Shown: positions 50,153-59,052 of the stretch, in pieces | Position numbering within the stretch: position 1 is the stretch's first letter | Layout: each line of letters begins with the position of its first letter | DNA from: DASXAI01 sp963728985 | GTDB lineage: Bacteria > Actinomycetota > Acidimicrobiia > Acidimicrobiales > Ilumatobacteraceae | Assembly: GCA_963728985.1 (NCBI GenBank) | Contig: CAVSME010000001.1 | Span: 186,001-250,000, forward strand | DNA length: 64,000 bases | Reading direction: 5' to 3' | The notes under the pieces: generated by a model | What the model saw: the letters and a program-made list of their open reading frames with translations, nothing else | What the model was told of the DNA's origin: nothing | Database searches by the model: none | Position numbers and translations under genes: made by a program

Positions 50153-52288
50153 ATGGCTCGGAACGGTGTTCTTCGGCGCGCTCAGCGACTGCGCTCACGC
50201 AGAGTGATGCCCTGGATCTCGCTCCTAATTGTCGCAATCCTGACGCCCTGGCTCGTCCCCTGGCACGCCGCCGACGCCGCCACCCCGAGCTTCGTCCAGC
50301 AGGCTTACGCCACCCCCCAGACGGCGCAGCGCACGGTCGCGGCCACGTATAGCAAGGCTCAGACCGCCGGCAACACGAACATCGTGGCCGTTGGGTGGAA
50401 CGACACGACCGCCAATATCGCGAGTGTGGTGGATACCAAAGGAAACAACTACGCCATCGCTGCGCCCGTCATTCGCGGCAACAGTGAGAGCCAGGCGATC
50501 TATGTGGCCAAGAACGTCCTGGCCGCAACCGCAGGTGCGAACAAGGTGACGGTGACGTTCAGCGCCGCCGCCCGGTACGTCGACCTGCGCGTCACGGAGT
50601 ACAGCGGCCTCGACCCGGTCAGCCCGGTCGACAAGGTGGCCTCAGCGAGCGGCTCGTCGTCGACGGCCAGCACGCCCAGCGCGACCACCAGCGCCGGCAA
50701 CGAGCTGATCTTCGGTGCCGGCGTCACGTCGGGCACGTTCAGCAGTGCCGGGTCCGGGTTCACGACGCGGGTCATCACCAGCCCGGACGCTGACATCGTG
50801 TTCGACAAGCGGGTCTCGACGGTCGGCAGCTACAACGTCACCGCCAACCAGTCCGGGAACTGGGTGCTGCAGATGGTGACGCTGCGCGCCGCCGGCACGA
50901 CCACCCCGACGACCACCACGACGGCGCCCGCCACGACCACCACGACGACCGCACCGCCCGCCACCACGACCACGACGACCGCACCGCCCACGACGACGAC
51001 CACGACGCCCGGTGGCGGCGGGTTCGCGTTCCCGCGCGCGTTGAGCGCCAACGGCCGGTACCTCGTCGACCAGAACGGGGCGCCCTGGATGATGGTGGGC
51101 GACTCGAACCAGTGCACGAGCGGCGCCCTGTCGGTCGCCGACATGGACTTCCTGTTCGCCAACCGGCAGTCGCGCGGCTTCAACGCCGACTGGGTCAACC
51201 TCATCTGCACCCCCTACACCGGCGGTCGGTCCGACTACGCCACCTACGACGGCATCAAACCGTTCTCCGACCCGATGGACGTCTCGACGATCAACGAGGC
51301 CTACTTCGCCCGCATGGACCAGATGGTGCAGTCGGCCCTCTCCCACGGGATCACCCTCGTGCTCGATCCGCTGGAGACCGGCGCTGGCGGTGACACGCTC
51401 GTGAACAGCGGTCCGACGAAGACGCGCAACTACGGCGTGTACCTCGGCAACCGCTACAAGAACTACCCGAACATCATCTGGATGAGCGGCAACGACTACG
51501 GCGACTGGTCGCGCGTCGACCCCGCGGCAATGGCGCTGGCGCAAGGCCTGCGCTCGGCGGACCCGAACCACCTCCAGACCGTGGAGCTCAACCCGCAGGT
51601 CAGCGATTCCTTCGACAACCCGAACTGGCCCCCGCTGATCAACCTGAACGCCTCCTACACCTACTTCCCCACCTACGCCGAGGTGCTGAAGAGCTACAAC
51701 CGCCCGGGCCCGATGCCCGTGTTCATGGTCGAGGCCAACTACGAGGGCGAGAACAACACCGGTGGTCCCACGACCACGGACGAGACCCTGCGCCGCCAGG
51801 AGTACTGGACGATGACCAGCGGCGCGACAGGGCAGCTCTATGGCCATCGGCTGACGTGGGGGTTCCAGTTCGGTCCGTGGAAGAGCAGCATCGACACGCC
51901 CGCCGTCACCCAGCTCACGTACATGAAGCAGCTGTTCGCCGCCCATGCCTGGTACAACCTCGTACCCGACCAGACGCACAGCTTCCTCACCGCCGGCGCC
52001 GGCACGTTCGAGAGTGGCACCGTCGACGTTCTCCAGAGCGACTACGCCACCGCCGCGGTGACGCCTGACGGCAGCTTCGGCGTGGCCTACGTGCCGACGC
52101 AGCGCACGATCAGCGTCAACATGGCCAAGATGCGGGGCGCCACCACGGCCCGGTGGTTCGACCCGACGAACAACACGTACCGGGCCATCGCCGGCTCGCC
52201 GCTGCCCAACACGGGCACCCGCCAGTTCACCACCCCGGGCACGAACAGCGCCGGGCTGGGCGACTGGGTGCTCGTGCTGGAGGCGTAG
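50153..52288 (+). CDS. Secreted DUF4038 glycoside-hydrolase-like protein with Thr-rich linker
   Basis: A 711-residue secreted protein. The signal helix is around residues 20-42 (PWISLLIVAILTPWL). An N-terminal beta-sandwich (~45-255) is followed by a TTTT/APPATTT linker (~258-292), a DUF4038 TIM-barrel-like domain (~295-600: RALSANGRYLVDQNGAPW, GDSNQC, VNLICTPYTGG, WMSGNDYGDW, FMVEANYEGEN) and a C-terminal putative collagen-binding beta domain (NMAKMRGATTARWFDPTNN, residues ~650-711). Relatives include apiosidase-type glycosidases. ATG 50153 is preferred to 50105. Probably attacks plant or algal polysaccharide outside the cell; substrate unknown. Confidence 0.85.
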   Translation: MARNGVLRRAQRLRSRRVMPWISLLIVAILTPWLVPWHAADAATPSFVQQAYATPQTAQRTVAATYSKAQTAGNTNIVAVGWNDTTANIASVVDTKGNNYAIAAPVIRGNSESQAIYVAKNVLAATAGANKVTVTFSAAARYVDLRVTEYSGLDPVSPVDKVASASGSSSTASTPSATTSAGNELIFGAGVTSGTFSSAGSGFTTRVITSPDADIVFDKRVSTVGSYNVTANQSGNWVLQMVTLRAAGTTTPTTTTTAPATTTTTTAPPATTTTTTAPPTTTTTTPGGGGFAFPRALSANGRYLVDQNGAPWMMVGDSNQCTSGALSVADMDFLFANRQSRGFNADWVNLICTPYTGGRSDYATYDGIKPFSDPMDVSTINEAYFARMDQMVQSALSHGITLVLDPLETGAGGDTLVNSGPTKTRNYGVYLGNRYKNYPNIIWMSGNDYGDWSRVDPAAMALAQGLRSADPNHLQTVELNPQVSDSFDNPNWPPLINLNASYTYFPTYAEVLKSYNRPGPMPVFMVEANYEGENNTGGPTTTDETLRRQEYWTMTSGATGQLYGHRLTWGFQFGPWKSSIDTPAVTQLTYMKQLFAAHAWYNLVPDQTHSFLTAGAGTFESGTVDVLQSDYATAAVTPDGSFGVAYVPTQRTISVNMAKMRGATTARWFDPTNNTYRAIAGSPLPNTGTRQFTTPGTNSAGLGDWVLVLEA

Positions 52289-52321
52289 CCGGTCGTGCCG
52301 TGACCGGTAGCTGAGGCCCGG

Positions 52322-52903
52322 TCACGGCAAGTGCGCTCCGGCCAGCACGAGCCGGAGCGCACCGACACCGCGGCGGCCCTGGCGGGCGTGGCGGTCGACG
52401 CCGGAGCGCAACGCCTCCAGGGTCAGATGGCCCTCCACGACCAGCCGACCCACGACAACGGCGACGACGGCGGGCGGCGCCACCGCACCGACGTCGAGGG
52501 CCGTCCGCAACGGGCTGGTCGTCGGGATGCCGGCGCGCTCGGCACGGTCCAGGTCGACCAGGTCGGTGGGCCGATGCACCCGCACACCGACGGCGCGAGT
52601 CGAGCGCCGGCGGTCGGTCACCGTCACGTCGACCGGGTCCGTGCCGGGCACCGGCGCACCCCACAGCCACGCGGCACTGAGGTGCGACGCCGTGCCCCCG
52701 GTCAGCAGGACGGCGGCCAGCACGGCTTGCCGTGGTGACGGCGCGACGGTGGCGACGCGGGAGACACCGGGGTGCACGGGTACGAGCAGGCCGGCGCGAT
52801 GAGCGCGATGCCACGACGAGCGGCTCCGGCCTGCGCCCCTGACGTCGCCGAGCGTGATGAGGCCGTAGTGGGACCGGGAGCGGGCGGCGATGAGGTCTCG
52901 CAT
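52322..52903 (-). CDS. AbiEi-like antitoxin-fold protein, lacking C-terminal nuclease domain
   Basis: A 193-residue protein resembling the actinobacterial AbiEi_4/DUF559 family: N-terminal winged helix (HYGLITLGDVRGAGRSRSSW), VPVHPGV, the GTASHLSAAWLWG block, then VRVHRPTDL and TSPLRTALDVG. In most relatives a Vsr-like DUF559 nuclease follows RRGVGALR; here the protein stops 9 residues later. ATG 52903 is used. No partner toxin is adjacent. Confidence 0.75.
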   Translation of the reverse strand: MRDLIAARSRSHYGLITLGDVRGAGRSRSSWHRAHRAGLLVPVHPGVSRVATVAPSPRQAVLAAVLLTGGTASHLSAAWLWGAPVPGTDPVDVTVTDRRRSTRAVGVRVHRPTDLVDLDRAERAGIPTTSPLRTALDVGAVAPPAVVAVVVGRLVVEGHLTLEALRSGVDRHARQGRRGVGALRLVLAGAHLP

Positions 52904-53065
52904 GCACGGGTGTGTGCCGACGGCGGCGGCGATCGGAACGGGCGCGACAAATTGCACCGAGTTCCGCGAAGCCGCCGCGTCCAGCGGGCGCGCTCGTATC
53001 GTCGGTCTCGATCTGATCGCGGCAGCCCCGCCGCCCGTTCCCGTCCGACCGGGGAGGTGGTAGCC

Positions 53066-53644
53066 GTGAGCAGGGTTCGACGTCGTTGGGTGGTACCGCT
53101 CGGTCTCGGTGTCGCCGTGGTCGGGGCGACGGCCGGCGCGCTGGCCCTCGCCGCCGGTCACGGCCGGGCGGCGGCGCCGGCCCGAGACCCGCCGCCGGTG
53201 CTCGAACCGAACGGCACCGTCGTCCACGTGGTCGACGGCGACACGGTCGTCGCCAGGGTGGACGGTCACGACGAGCACGTCCGCCTCATCGGGATCGACA
53301 CGCCCGAGACGGTGGACCCCGACCGGCCGGTGATGTGCTTCGGGCCGGAGGCCAGCGCCGAGACCCACCGGCTCCTGCCCGACGGCACGAAGGTGCGTCT
53401 GGTACGAGACGCCGAGGCGCGCGACGCCTACGGCCGCCTCCTCGCCTACGTCTACAACGCCACGGACGGCACGTTCGTCAACCTGGCGCTGGCCCAGGGC
53501 GGGTTCGCCGACGTGCTCGCCATCCCGCCGAACACGGCCCACGGCGACGAGCTGCGGGCGGCGGTGACGGCGGCCAAGACCGCCCGGCGTGGGCTCTGGG
53601 GCCGCTGTCGATCGTTCGGACAGCCGGTAGGTTCGTCGCCGTGA
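53066..53644 (+). CDS. Thermonuclease (SNase-like) family protein
   Basis: A 192-residue protein with an N-terminal signal/anchor helix (VVPLGLGVAVVGATAGALAL) and an SNase domain: VVHVVDGDTVVARVDG, the catalytic RLIGIDTPETV (Arg, Asp), and DAYGRLLAYVY (second Arg). Staphylococcal nuclease relatives cut DNA and RNA; with this anchor it would act outside the membrane. GTG 53066 follows GGGGAGG. The stop overlaps the YdjC gene (GTGA). Confidence 0.88.
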   Translation: MSRVRRRWVVPLGLGVAVVGATAGALALAAGHGRAAAPARDPPPVLEPNGTVVHVVDGDTVVARVDGHDEHVRLIGIDTPETVDPDRPVMCFGPEASAETHRLLPDGTKVRLVRDAEARDAYGRLLAYVYNATDGTFVNLALAQGGFADVLAIPPNTAHGDELRAAVTAAKTARRGLWGRCRSFGQPVGSSP

Positions 53645-54465
53645 GCTTGGCCGAGCGCTTGGGGTACGGGGCCGACGATCGTCTCGTCATCGTCTCCTGT
53701 GACGACCTCGGCGCCTGCCACGCCCTCAACGTCGGGGTCTTCGATGCGTTGCGGGCCGGCGTCGCCACCAGCGCATCGCTCATGGTGCCGGCCCCGTGGG
53801 CGCGCGAGGCGGCGGCGCGCTATCGAGGCGAGGACATCGGCGTGCACCTCACGCTGAACGCCGAGCACGACCTCTACCGGTGGGGGCCCCTCACCCAGTC
53901 GCCCTCGCTCTACGACGGCGACGGTGGGTTCCCCCGCACGGTCGACGACCTGTGGGACCACGCCGATCTCGACGAAGTGCGCCGGGAGTGCCGCGCCCAG
54001 ATCGAGCGGGCCATCGTGTGGGGCTTCGACGTCAGCCACCTCACGTGCCACCTGTCGGTCATGACGTTGCGGCCCGAGTTCTTCGACATCTACATCGAGC
54101 TGGCCGCCGAGTTCCGCCTCCCGGTGCGGCTGCCGTCGGCGGTCAGCGAGCGCGACGCCGGCTTCCCGTTCCGCCAGCTGGCCGACGCCGAGGGGATCGT
54201 CTTCCCCGACCACTTCCTGCCCGCTCGCCGGGCCGGCAGCCGGGCCAGGGTCGAGCGCGCCATCCAGGAGCTCCAGCCGGGCGTGACCGAGCTGCACGTG
54301 CAGCCGGCCATCGACACCCCCGAGGTCCGGGCGCTGTCACCCAGCTGGTCGGCCTGGGTCGACGACTACGCCCTGGTGACCCACGAACCGTCGCTGCGGC
54401 GCATGCTCGATCGCGCCGGGGCGGTCCTGATCGGGTTCCGGGAGCTACGCGGACTGATGCGCTAA
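53641..54465 (+). CDS. ChbG/YdjC family carbohydrate deacetylase
   Basis: A 274-residue protein with the family motif VSCDDLGACHALNVGV (Asp metal ligands), VHLTLNAEHD, and a later HLTCHLSVM histidine pair. ChbG removes acetyl groups from chitooligosaccharides; other YdjC members act on related sugars. GTG 53641 overlaps the nuclease stop. It converges with the SCP2-like gene, overlapping 21 bp. Confidence 0.88.
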   Translation: MSLAERLGYGADDRLVIVSCDDLGACHALNVGVFDALRAGVATSASLMVPAPWAREAAARYRGEDIGVHLTLNAEHDLYRWGPLTQSPSLYDGDGGFPRTVDDLWDHADLDEVRRECRAQIERAIVWGFDVSHLTCHLSVMTLRPEFFDIYIELAAEFRLPVRLPSAVSERDAGFPFRQLADAEGIVFPDHFLPARRAGSRARVERAIQELQPGVTELHVQPAIDTPEVRALSPSWSAWVDDYALVTHEPSLRRMLDRAGAVLIGFRELRGLMR

Positions 54466-54684
54466 CGCGGCGAGGGCAGTGGCCACCTCGCCGGAGCGGA
54501 GGGCATCGAGCAGCACGCCCGTGTGCCCGGCCGCCTTCAGCTTGCCCTGCATGTAGGCGACCGTGGGATCGAGGCCGGCATCGGCCAGCCCCACGGTGAT
54601 CACCACGGTGGCGTCGTCAGGCCCGCTCACGATCTCGTCACGCTTGCCCCGGACCACGCGGTACTGGATGGTGGGCGCCGTCAT
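54445..54684 (-). CDS. Short SCP2-like sterol-carrier-fold protein
   Basis: A 79-residue protein. VVITVGLADAG then LDPTVAYMQGKLKAAGHTG is the C-terminal half of the SCP2 lipid-binding fold; the N-terminal half is missing compared with ~100-130 residue members. ATG 54684 overlaps the mca stop (ATGA), so translation is coupled. A lipid- or CoA-binding role is inference. Confidence 0.65.
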   Translation of the reverse strand: MTAPTIQYRVVRGKRDEIVSGPDDATVVITVGLADAGLDPTVAYMQGKLKAAGHTGVLLDALRSGEVATALAALAHQSA

Positions 54685-55565
54685 GACACCCGCTCCCGAA
54701 CGCCGGCGAAGAGGTCGTCTTCCCGTTCGCCCTCGGGCGGGAAGCCCACGAGTGACTTGGCCAGCACCCAGTCCTCCCACGGGTAGACCTCGATCATCTC
54801 CTCGTCGGAGAGCCCGAACCAGAAGACCTCGTTCGGGTCGATCTGCGTGGCGTGGGCCAGCAGCGACTCGGTCCGGGCATGCAGGAAGCCGTGCACGTCG
54901 ATGCGGGTCGTGATGCGGAAGTCCTGCGACGGCCGGGAGAACCAGCGGTCCTCGTAGGGCGACGTGCCCCGCAACCGGATCAGCGCCTCGTGCACGGCCA
55001 GCATCCGCTCGCGGCTCCAGACGGAGTAGTAGAGCTTCAACGGCTGCCAGGGCTCGCCCAGGTCGGGGTACCAGTCGGCGTCGCCGGCCCGATCGAAGGC
55101 CAGCACCGAGATGTCGTGGACCCGCAGGTGGTCGGGGTGGGGGTAGCCCTGCTGGTCGTCGTTGTAGGTGATCACCACCTGGGGCCGGGTGCGGCGGATC
55201 ACCGCCACCAGCCGGCCGGTGGCCTCGTCGATGTCGGCGTTGGCGAACGCTGCGGGGTTGGCGTTGGCCTCGGTCTCGGGCATCCCCGAGTCGCGGTAGC
55301 CGAGCATGACCACTTCGGAGAACCCGATCACGGCGGCCGAGCGGGCCAGCTCGGCGGCGCGCACCTCGGCCAGGCGGTCCCGCAGACCCGGCTCCTCTTT
55401 CAGCGCTGGGTTCTGGATGTCGCCTTCCTCGCCCCCCGTGCAGCACACCAGCACCGTCTGCACACCGTCGGCGGCGTACTTGGCCAGGGTGGCCGCCCCC
55501 TTCGACGCTTCGTCGTCGGGGTGGGCGTGCACGGTCAGGATGCGGAGGGAGTCGCGCTCGGGCAC
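54681..55565 (-). CDS. mca: Mycothiol S-conjugate amidase (PIG-L family)
   Basis: A 294-residue LmbE/PIG-L zinc amidase. The N-terminal metal motif is HAHPDDEASKG (His15, Asp18). The SKGAATLAKYA stretch, CCTGGEEGD and YPHPDHLRVHDIS are characteristic of Mca rather than MshB. Mca cleaves mycothiol S-conjugates to mercapturic acids in detoxification, which implies mycothiol in this organism. GTG 55565 gives the family N-terminus (mycobacterial Mca is ~288). No strong ribosome site. Confidence 0.9.
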   Translation of the reverse strand: MPERDSLRILTVHAHPDDEASKGAATLAKYAADGVQTVLVCCTGGEEGDIQNPALKEEPGLRDRLAEVRAAELARSAAVIGFSEVVMLGYRDSGMPETEANANPAAFANADIDEATGRLVAVIRRTRPQVVITYNDDQQGYPHPDHLRVHDISVLAFDRAGDADWYPDLGEPWQPLKLYYSVWSRERMLAVHEALIRLRGTSPYEDRWFSRPSQDFRITTRIDVHGFLHARTESLLAHATQIDPNEVFWFGLSDEEMIEVYPWEDWVLAKSLVGFPPEGEREDDLFAGVRERVS

Positions 55566-55664
55566 GGGAGGCAAGGCTACCGGCGACCGCCCGTTCCACC
55601 CCCGGACGGGTCGAGATCGGGTGCCGGGCTGGCGCCGCCGCCCTCCCCTATCGTGCGGACCGCT

Positions 55665-56267
55665 GTGACTCGCCTCGCCGCCGTGGCTTCCGCCGTGACC
55701 CTCGCGCTGATGTTGCTGGTGGCGTGCTCGAGCGACGGCCGCACGCTGCGTCCCGCCGGGCCGAACCAGACGCTGTCGATCATCACCACCACGACGCGGG
55801 CCCCGACCACCACCGGCGCCGCCGTGCCGCCCGGCACCGGGTTCGTGGTCACCGCCCCCTGGGCCGACGGCGGCTTCATCGACGCCCAGTACACGTGCAA
55901 AGGCGTCGACACGTCGCCGGCGATCTCGTGGAGCGGCGTCCCCGCCACCACCCAGGAGTTGGCCATCTCGCTCGTCGACCTCGACGCCGACAACTTCGTC
56001 CATTGGGTCGTGGCCGGGCTCGATCCGGCCAGCACCGGCATCGCCGCCGGGCGCGTGCCCGCGGGCGCCGTCCAGGCCGCCAACGGGTTCGGCGAGGCGA
56101 AGTACGCCGGCCCGTGCCCGCCCGACGGCGAGCACAAGTACCTGTTGACCCTCTACGCCCTCGGGGCCCGGTCCAACCTGGCCGACGGCGTGGCCGGCAC
56201 GACCGCCGTCGAGCAGCTCCAGACCAGCGCGCTGGCCAGCGCGCTGGTGACCGGCGCCTTCGGCTAG
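55665..56267 (+). CDS. YbhB/YbcL-type PEBP lipoprotein
   Basis: A 200-residue protein with a signal peptide and lipobox (LLVACSS), a Thr-rich spacer, then a phosphatidylethanolamine-binding-protein fold: IDAQYTCKGVDTSPAISWSGVP, LVDLDADNFVHWVVAGLDP and GPCPPDGEHKYLLTLYAL. The bacterial function is unclear. GTG 55665 is preferred for its signal-peptide start; GTG 55653 is possible. Its stop shares one base with the next start (TAGTG). Confidence 0.87.
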   Translation: MTRLAAVASAVTLALMLLVACSSDGRTLRPAGPNQTLSIITTTTRAPTTTGAAVPPGTGFVVTAPWADGGFIDAQYTCKGVDTSPAISWSGVPATTQELAISLVDLDADNFVHWVVAGLDPASTGIAAGRVPAGAVQAANGFGEAKYAGPCPPDGEHKYLLTLYALGARSNLADGVAGTTAVEQLQTSALASALVTGAFG

Positions 56268-56710
56268 TGCGCGCCATCTGCGCCGCCGCCTTCACCGAGC
56301 TCGACGTCCTCACGCTGTACCGGCTGCTCGAGCTGCGCGTCGCCGTGTTCGTGGTGGAGCAAGCGTGCCCGTATCCCGAGCTCGACGGACGCGACGTCGA
56401 ACCCGCCACGACCCACCTCTGGATCGACGACGAGGGGCCGATCGCCTATCTCCGGACGCTCGCCGAACCCGACGGTTCGGTCCGCCTCGGCCGGGTGGTC
56501 ACCGCCCCGGCCCGCCGCGGCGAGGGCCTGGCCGCCGCCCTCGTGCACGAGGCGCTGGCCCGCTCCGCGCCGGCCACCACGGTCGTCCTCGACGCCCAGA
56601 GCCACCTCACGGGGTGGTACGAGGGCCTCGGCTTCCAGATCGCCGGGGCCGAGTACCTCGACGACGGCATCCCCCACACCCCCATGCGGCTCGTGCGCTC
56701 GTCATGCTGA
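56267..56710 (+). CDS. GNAT acetyltransferase (ElaA-like)
   Basis: A 147-residue N-acetyltransferase. LYRLLELRVAVFVVEQACPYPELDGRD at the start (ElaA signature, residues ~16-42) is followed by the acetyl-CoA loop GRVVTAPARRGEGLAAALV and the C-terminal GWYEGLGFQIAG. ElaA substrates are not established. GTG 56267 overlaps the lipoprotein stop, and the 3' end overlaps the membrane protein gene by 7 bp, forming a three-gene unit. Confidence 0.85.
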   Translation: MRAICAAAFTELDVLTLYRLLELRVAVFVVEQACPYPELDGRDVEPATTHLWIDDEGPIAYLRTLAEPDGSVRLGRVVTAPARRGEGLAAALVHEALARSAPATTVVLDAQSHLTGWYEGLGFQIAGAEYLDDGIPHTPMRLVRSSC

Positions 56711-57345
56711 CGGCGGTGCTGACCGCCGGCGTGCTCGCCTTCGTCGGCTTCCGGCTGGTCAGCGCGGCCAGCCTCATGGCCCGCTCGGCGGTGCTGCGCC
56801 GGCGCGTCCGCCGCATCGTGAGCGGCATCCGCTGGCGCCACCTCTGGCCCATCCCGTTCGTGCTCGGCGGCGTGCTCGTGGCCGCCCTCGTCCTGCTCCA
56901 GATCCCGCCACTGCGCTTCGGCTGGTGGACGGCGCTCGGGGGCTTGGGCAACCCCGTCACCGGCACCACCGACCAGACGACGGGTACGACCTTCGAGTGG
57001 CTCGTGCCGCTCGTGTTCCTCCTCCTGCTGGTGCCGGCCCTGCCCCTGTTCGCCTTCCGGGAAGAGGAGCTGTTCCGTCTCGGTGCGCAGGGGTGGAGCG
57101 GCCGGCAGCGGGTGCTGAAGGCGGTGCAGTTCGGCTTGGTCCACGCCCTGATCGGCATCCCCATCGGCGTCGCCCTCGCCCTCTCCCTCGGCGGGGGCTA
57201 CTTCCAGTGGGCGTACCTGCGGGGGTACCGCGCGTCAGCCGGCGACGAGGCCACGGCGGTGCTGGAGAGCACCCGGGCGCACACCGCCTACAACGGTGCC
57301 ATCGTGCTGGTGGTGCTGGGCGCCATCGTCTCCGGCGCGTTCTGA
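56704..57345 (+). CDS. Membrane protein with CPBP-like motifs
   Basis: A 213-residue membrane protein with about five hydrophobic helices. The order REEELFR, then FGLVHAL, then AHTAYN resembles the EExxR, FxxxH and Hxx(x)N motifs of CPBP/Abi intramembrane proteases, but the domain is short and similarity is modest. ATG 56704 overlaps the GNAT gene. If a protease, it would work inside the membrane; function otherwise unknown. Confidence 0.6.
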   Translation: MLTAVLTAGVLAFVGFRLVSAASLMARSAVLRRRVRRIVSGIRWRHLWPIPFVLGGVLVAALVLLQIPPLRFGWWTALGGLGNPVTGTTDQTTGTTFEWLVPLVFLLLLVPALPLFAFREEELFRLGAQGWSGRQRVLKAVQFGLVHALIGIPIGVALALSLGGGYFQWAYLRGYRASAGDEATAVLESTRAHTAYNGAIVLVVLGAIVSGAF

Positions 57346-58161
57346 TCAGCCCGGGCGGGGCAGCAGCACGGCCAGCTGGCGGGAGTGGGCCAGGAGCCGG
57401 CCCTGCGCGCTCCACACCTCGCCGTCTTCTTCCACGAAGCCGTCGCTGGCCATCTGCGACCGGAAGACGGCGAGGTACCACGCCCCCTCGTCGGGCGGGA
57501 TGGGCGAGCGGAAATGGATGGTGAGGTCGACCGTGGGCACCGCCATCGGCGTGTCGACGCGTGAGAACACCGGCGGCATCCAGGCGTCGGTCAATGCGGC
57601 GACGAGCAGATGGTCGCCGGCACGTGTGCCCTCGTCAGGGGTCAGGCGGATCCAGCCTCCGGCGACCGCCTGGGGCGCACCGCTGAACGGCGGCGACCCC
57701 ACCGCCCACCGCTGCTCGTAGCGCTGCCGGAGAGGGATGGTGGGCGCCCCGGGCGGCATCACCATCGGCTCGATGGCCTCCGGCGGCACGACGTCGGGCG
57801 GCTGGAGGTCGCAGAACTCGACGCCGGGCAGCGGCGGGGCGAAGGCGGCCTGGGCGGTGGCGATGAGCTTGCCGTCCTGGTGCACCCGGCCGGACACGAA
57901 CGTGACCATGCGACCCGTCCGTTCTGTCTGCACCTCGATCTGCACCGGACCCTCGGCCGGCGCGGCGAGGTAGTGCACGGTGAACGATCGGGGGGTGCGG
58001 CTCGGGTCCTCGACGGCGGTGGACAGGGCCCGCAGCACGACGGCGGCCACGTAGCCCCCGTTCGGCCCACGCTCGATCCACCAGCCCGGCGACATCGTTG
58101 CCTCGAGACCGCCGCCGGGTCGCGCGATGACTGCGGTGTCGAGGTCGAATCGGGAGGGCAC
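57346..58161 (-). CDS. Acyl-CoA thioesterase-like double hot-dog protein
   Basis: A 271-residue protein with two hot-dog units. The first contains GWWIERGPNGGYVAAVVLRAL and FTVHYLAAPAEGP; the second contains TDAWMPPVFSRVD and VDLTIHFRSP. This is the pattern of the TesB-like thioesterase superfamily in actinobacteria. It probably hydrolyses acyl-CoA thioesters; catalytic residues cannot be certified by eye. GTG 58161 was used; the stop is immediately adjacent to the convergent membrane gene. Confidence 0.82.
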   Translation of the reverse strand: MPSRFDLDTAVIARPGGGLEATMSPGWWIERGPNGGYVAAVVLRALSTAVEDPSRTPRSFTVHYLAAPAEGPVQIEVQTERTGRMVTFVSGRVHQDGKLIATAQAAFAPPLPGVEFCDLQPPDVVPPEAIEPMVMPPGAPTIPLRQRYEQRWAVGSPPFSGAPQAVAGGWIRLTPDEGTRAGDHLLVAALTDAWMPPVFSRVDTPMAVPTVDLTIHFRSPIPPDEGAWYLAVFRSQMASDGFVEEDGEVWSAQGRLLAHSRQLAVLLPRPG

Positions 58162-58196
58162 GGCGACGACGGTATCGGCCGGTGGCCGACTGCCGC

Positions 58197-59052
58197 ATGG
58201 CCGATCGCGCCGATACCCTCAGCCTCATCTCCACCCAGACGACGCCCACCTGCTACCGGCACCCGGATCGCCAGACCGGGCGGGCGTGCACGCGCTGCGG
58301 GCGGCCGGCGTGCCCCGAGTGCCTCGTGCAGGCGGCGGTGGGGTCGCAGTGCGTCGACTGCGTGCACGCCGCTCGACCGCCGGCGGCGGAACGGATCCGG
58401 CGGTCCTACGCCAGCCAGACCGCCATCGTCACCAAGCTGATCATCGCCGCCAACGTGCTCGTGTTCCTCATCGGCCTGAACGGCGGCAACCTCGTGAACG
58501 GCGAGGGCTCGGTGCAGTTCGACCTCGGCCTGAACGCCATCCCCCTTCGCGATGGCGAGTGGTACCGGCTGATCACCAGCGGCTTCACCCACGCCGGCAT
58601 CCTCCACCTCGGCTTGAACATGTGGTTCATCTGGATCATCGGCCAGATGCTGGAGCGCGCCATCGGCCCGCTGCGCTTCACGCTCCTGTACTTCGCCGCC
58701 CTCCTGGCCGGATTCCGCCGGTGCGCTGGTGGCCGATCCCTTCGCCCTCACCGTGGGCGCTTCGGGGGCCGCCTTCGGCCTGCTCGGTGCCATGGCCGTG
58801 GGCATGCGTCAGCGGGGCATGTCGGTGCTGCGCTCGGACATCGGGATGCTGCTCATCTTGAACCTGGTGCTCACCTTCGCCATCCCGGGCATCGCCATCG
58901 GTGGCCACATCGGCGGGTTGATCGGGGGCGGTATCTGTGGCGTCGCCCTGCTGGCGCCGCGCCGCGAGCGGCGGTGGTGGGAGCTCGTCGTGCCGATACT
59001 CGTCATGGTGGCGTCGGTCGCGGTTTCGTACTGGGCGGTCTGGAATTTGTAG
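58197..59052 (+). CDS. Rhomboid intramembrane protease with zinc-finger N-terminus (frameshifted)
   Basis: From ATG 58197 (GTG 58182 is possible) an N-terminal B-box-like zinc finger (CTRCGRPACPECL, then CVDC) precedes the rhomboid helices with SGFTHAGILHLGLNMW and ALLAG. At about 58712-58716 the frame breaks; one extra base restores GALVADPF, the catalytic serine motif GASGAAFGLLG and the histidine helix GGHIGGLIGG, ending YWAVWNL at 59052. The restored length of ~285 is typical. Rhomboids cleave transmembrane proteins. A sequencing indel is likely. Confidence 0.8.
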
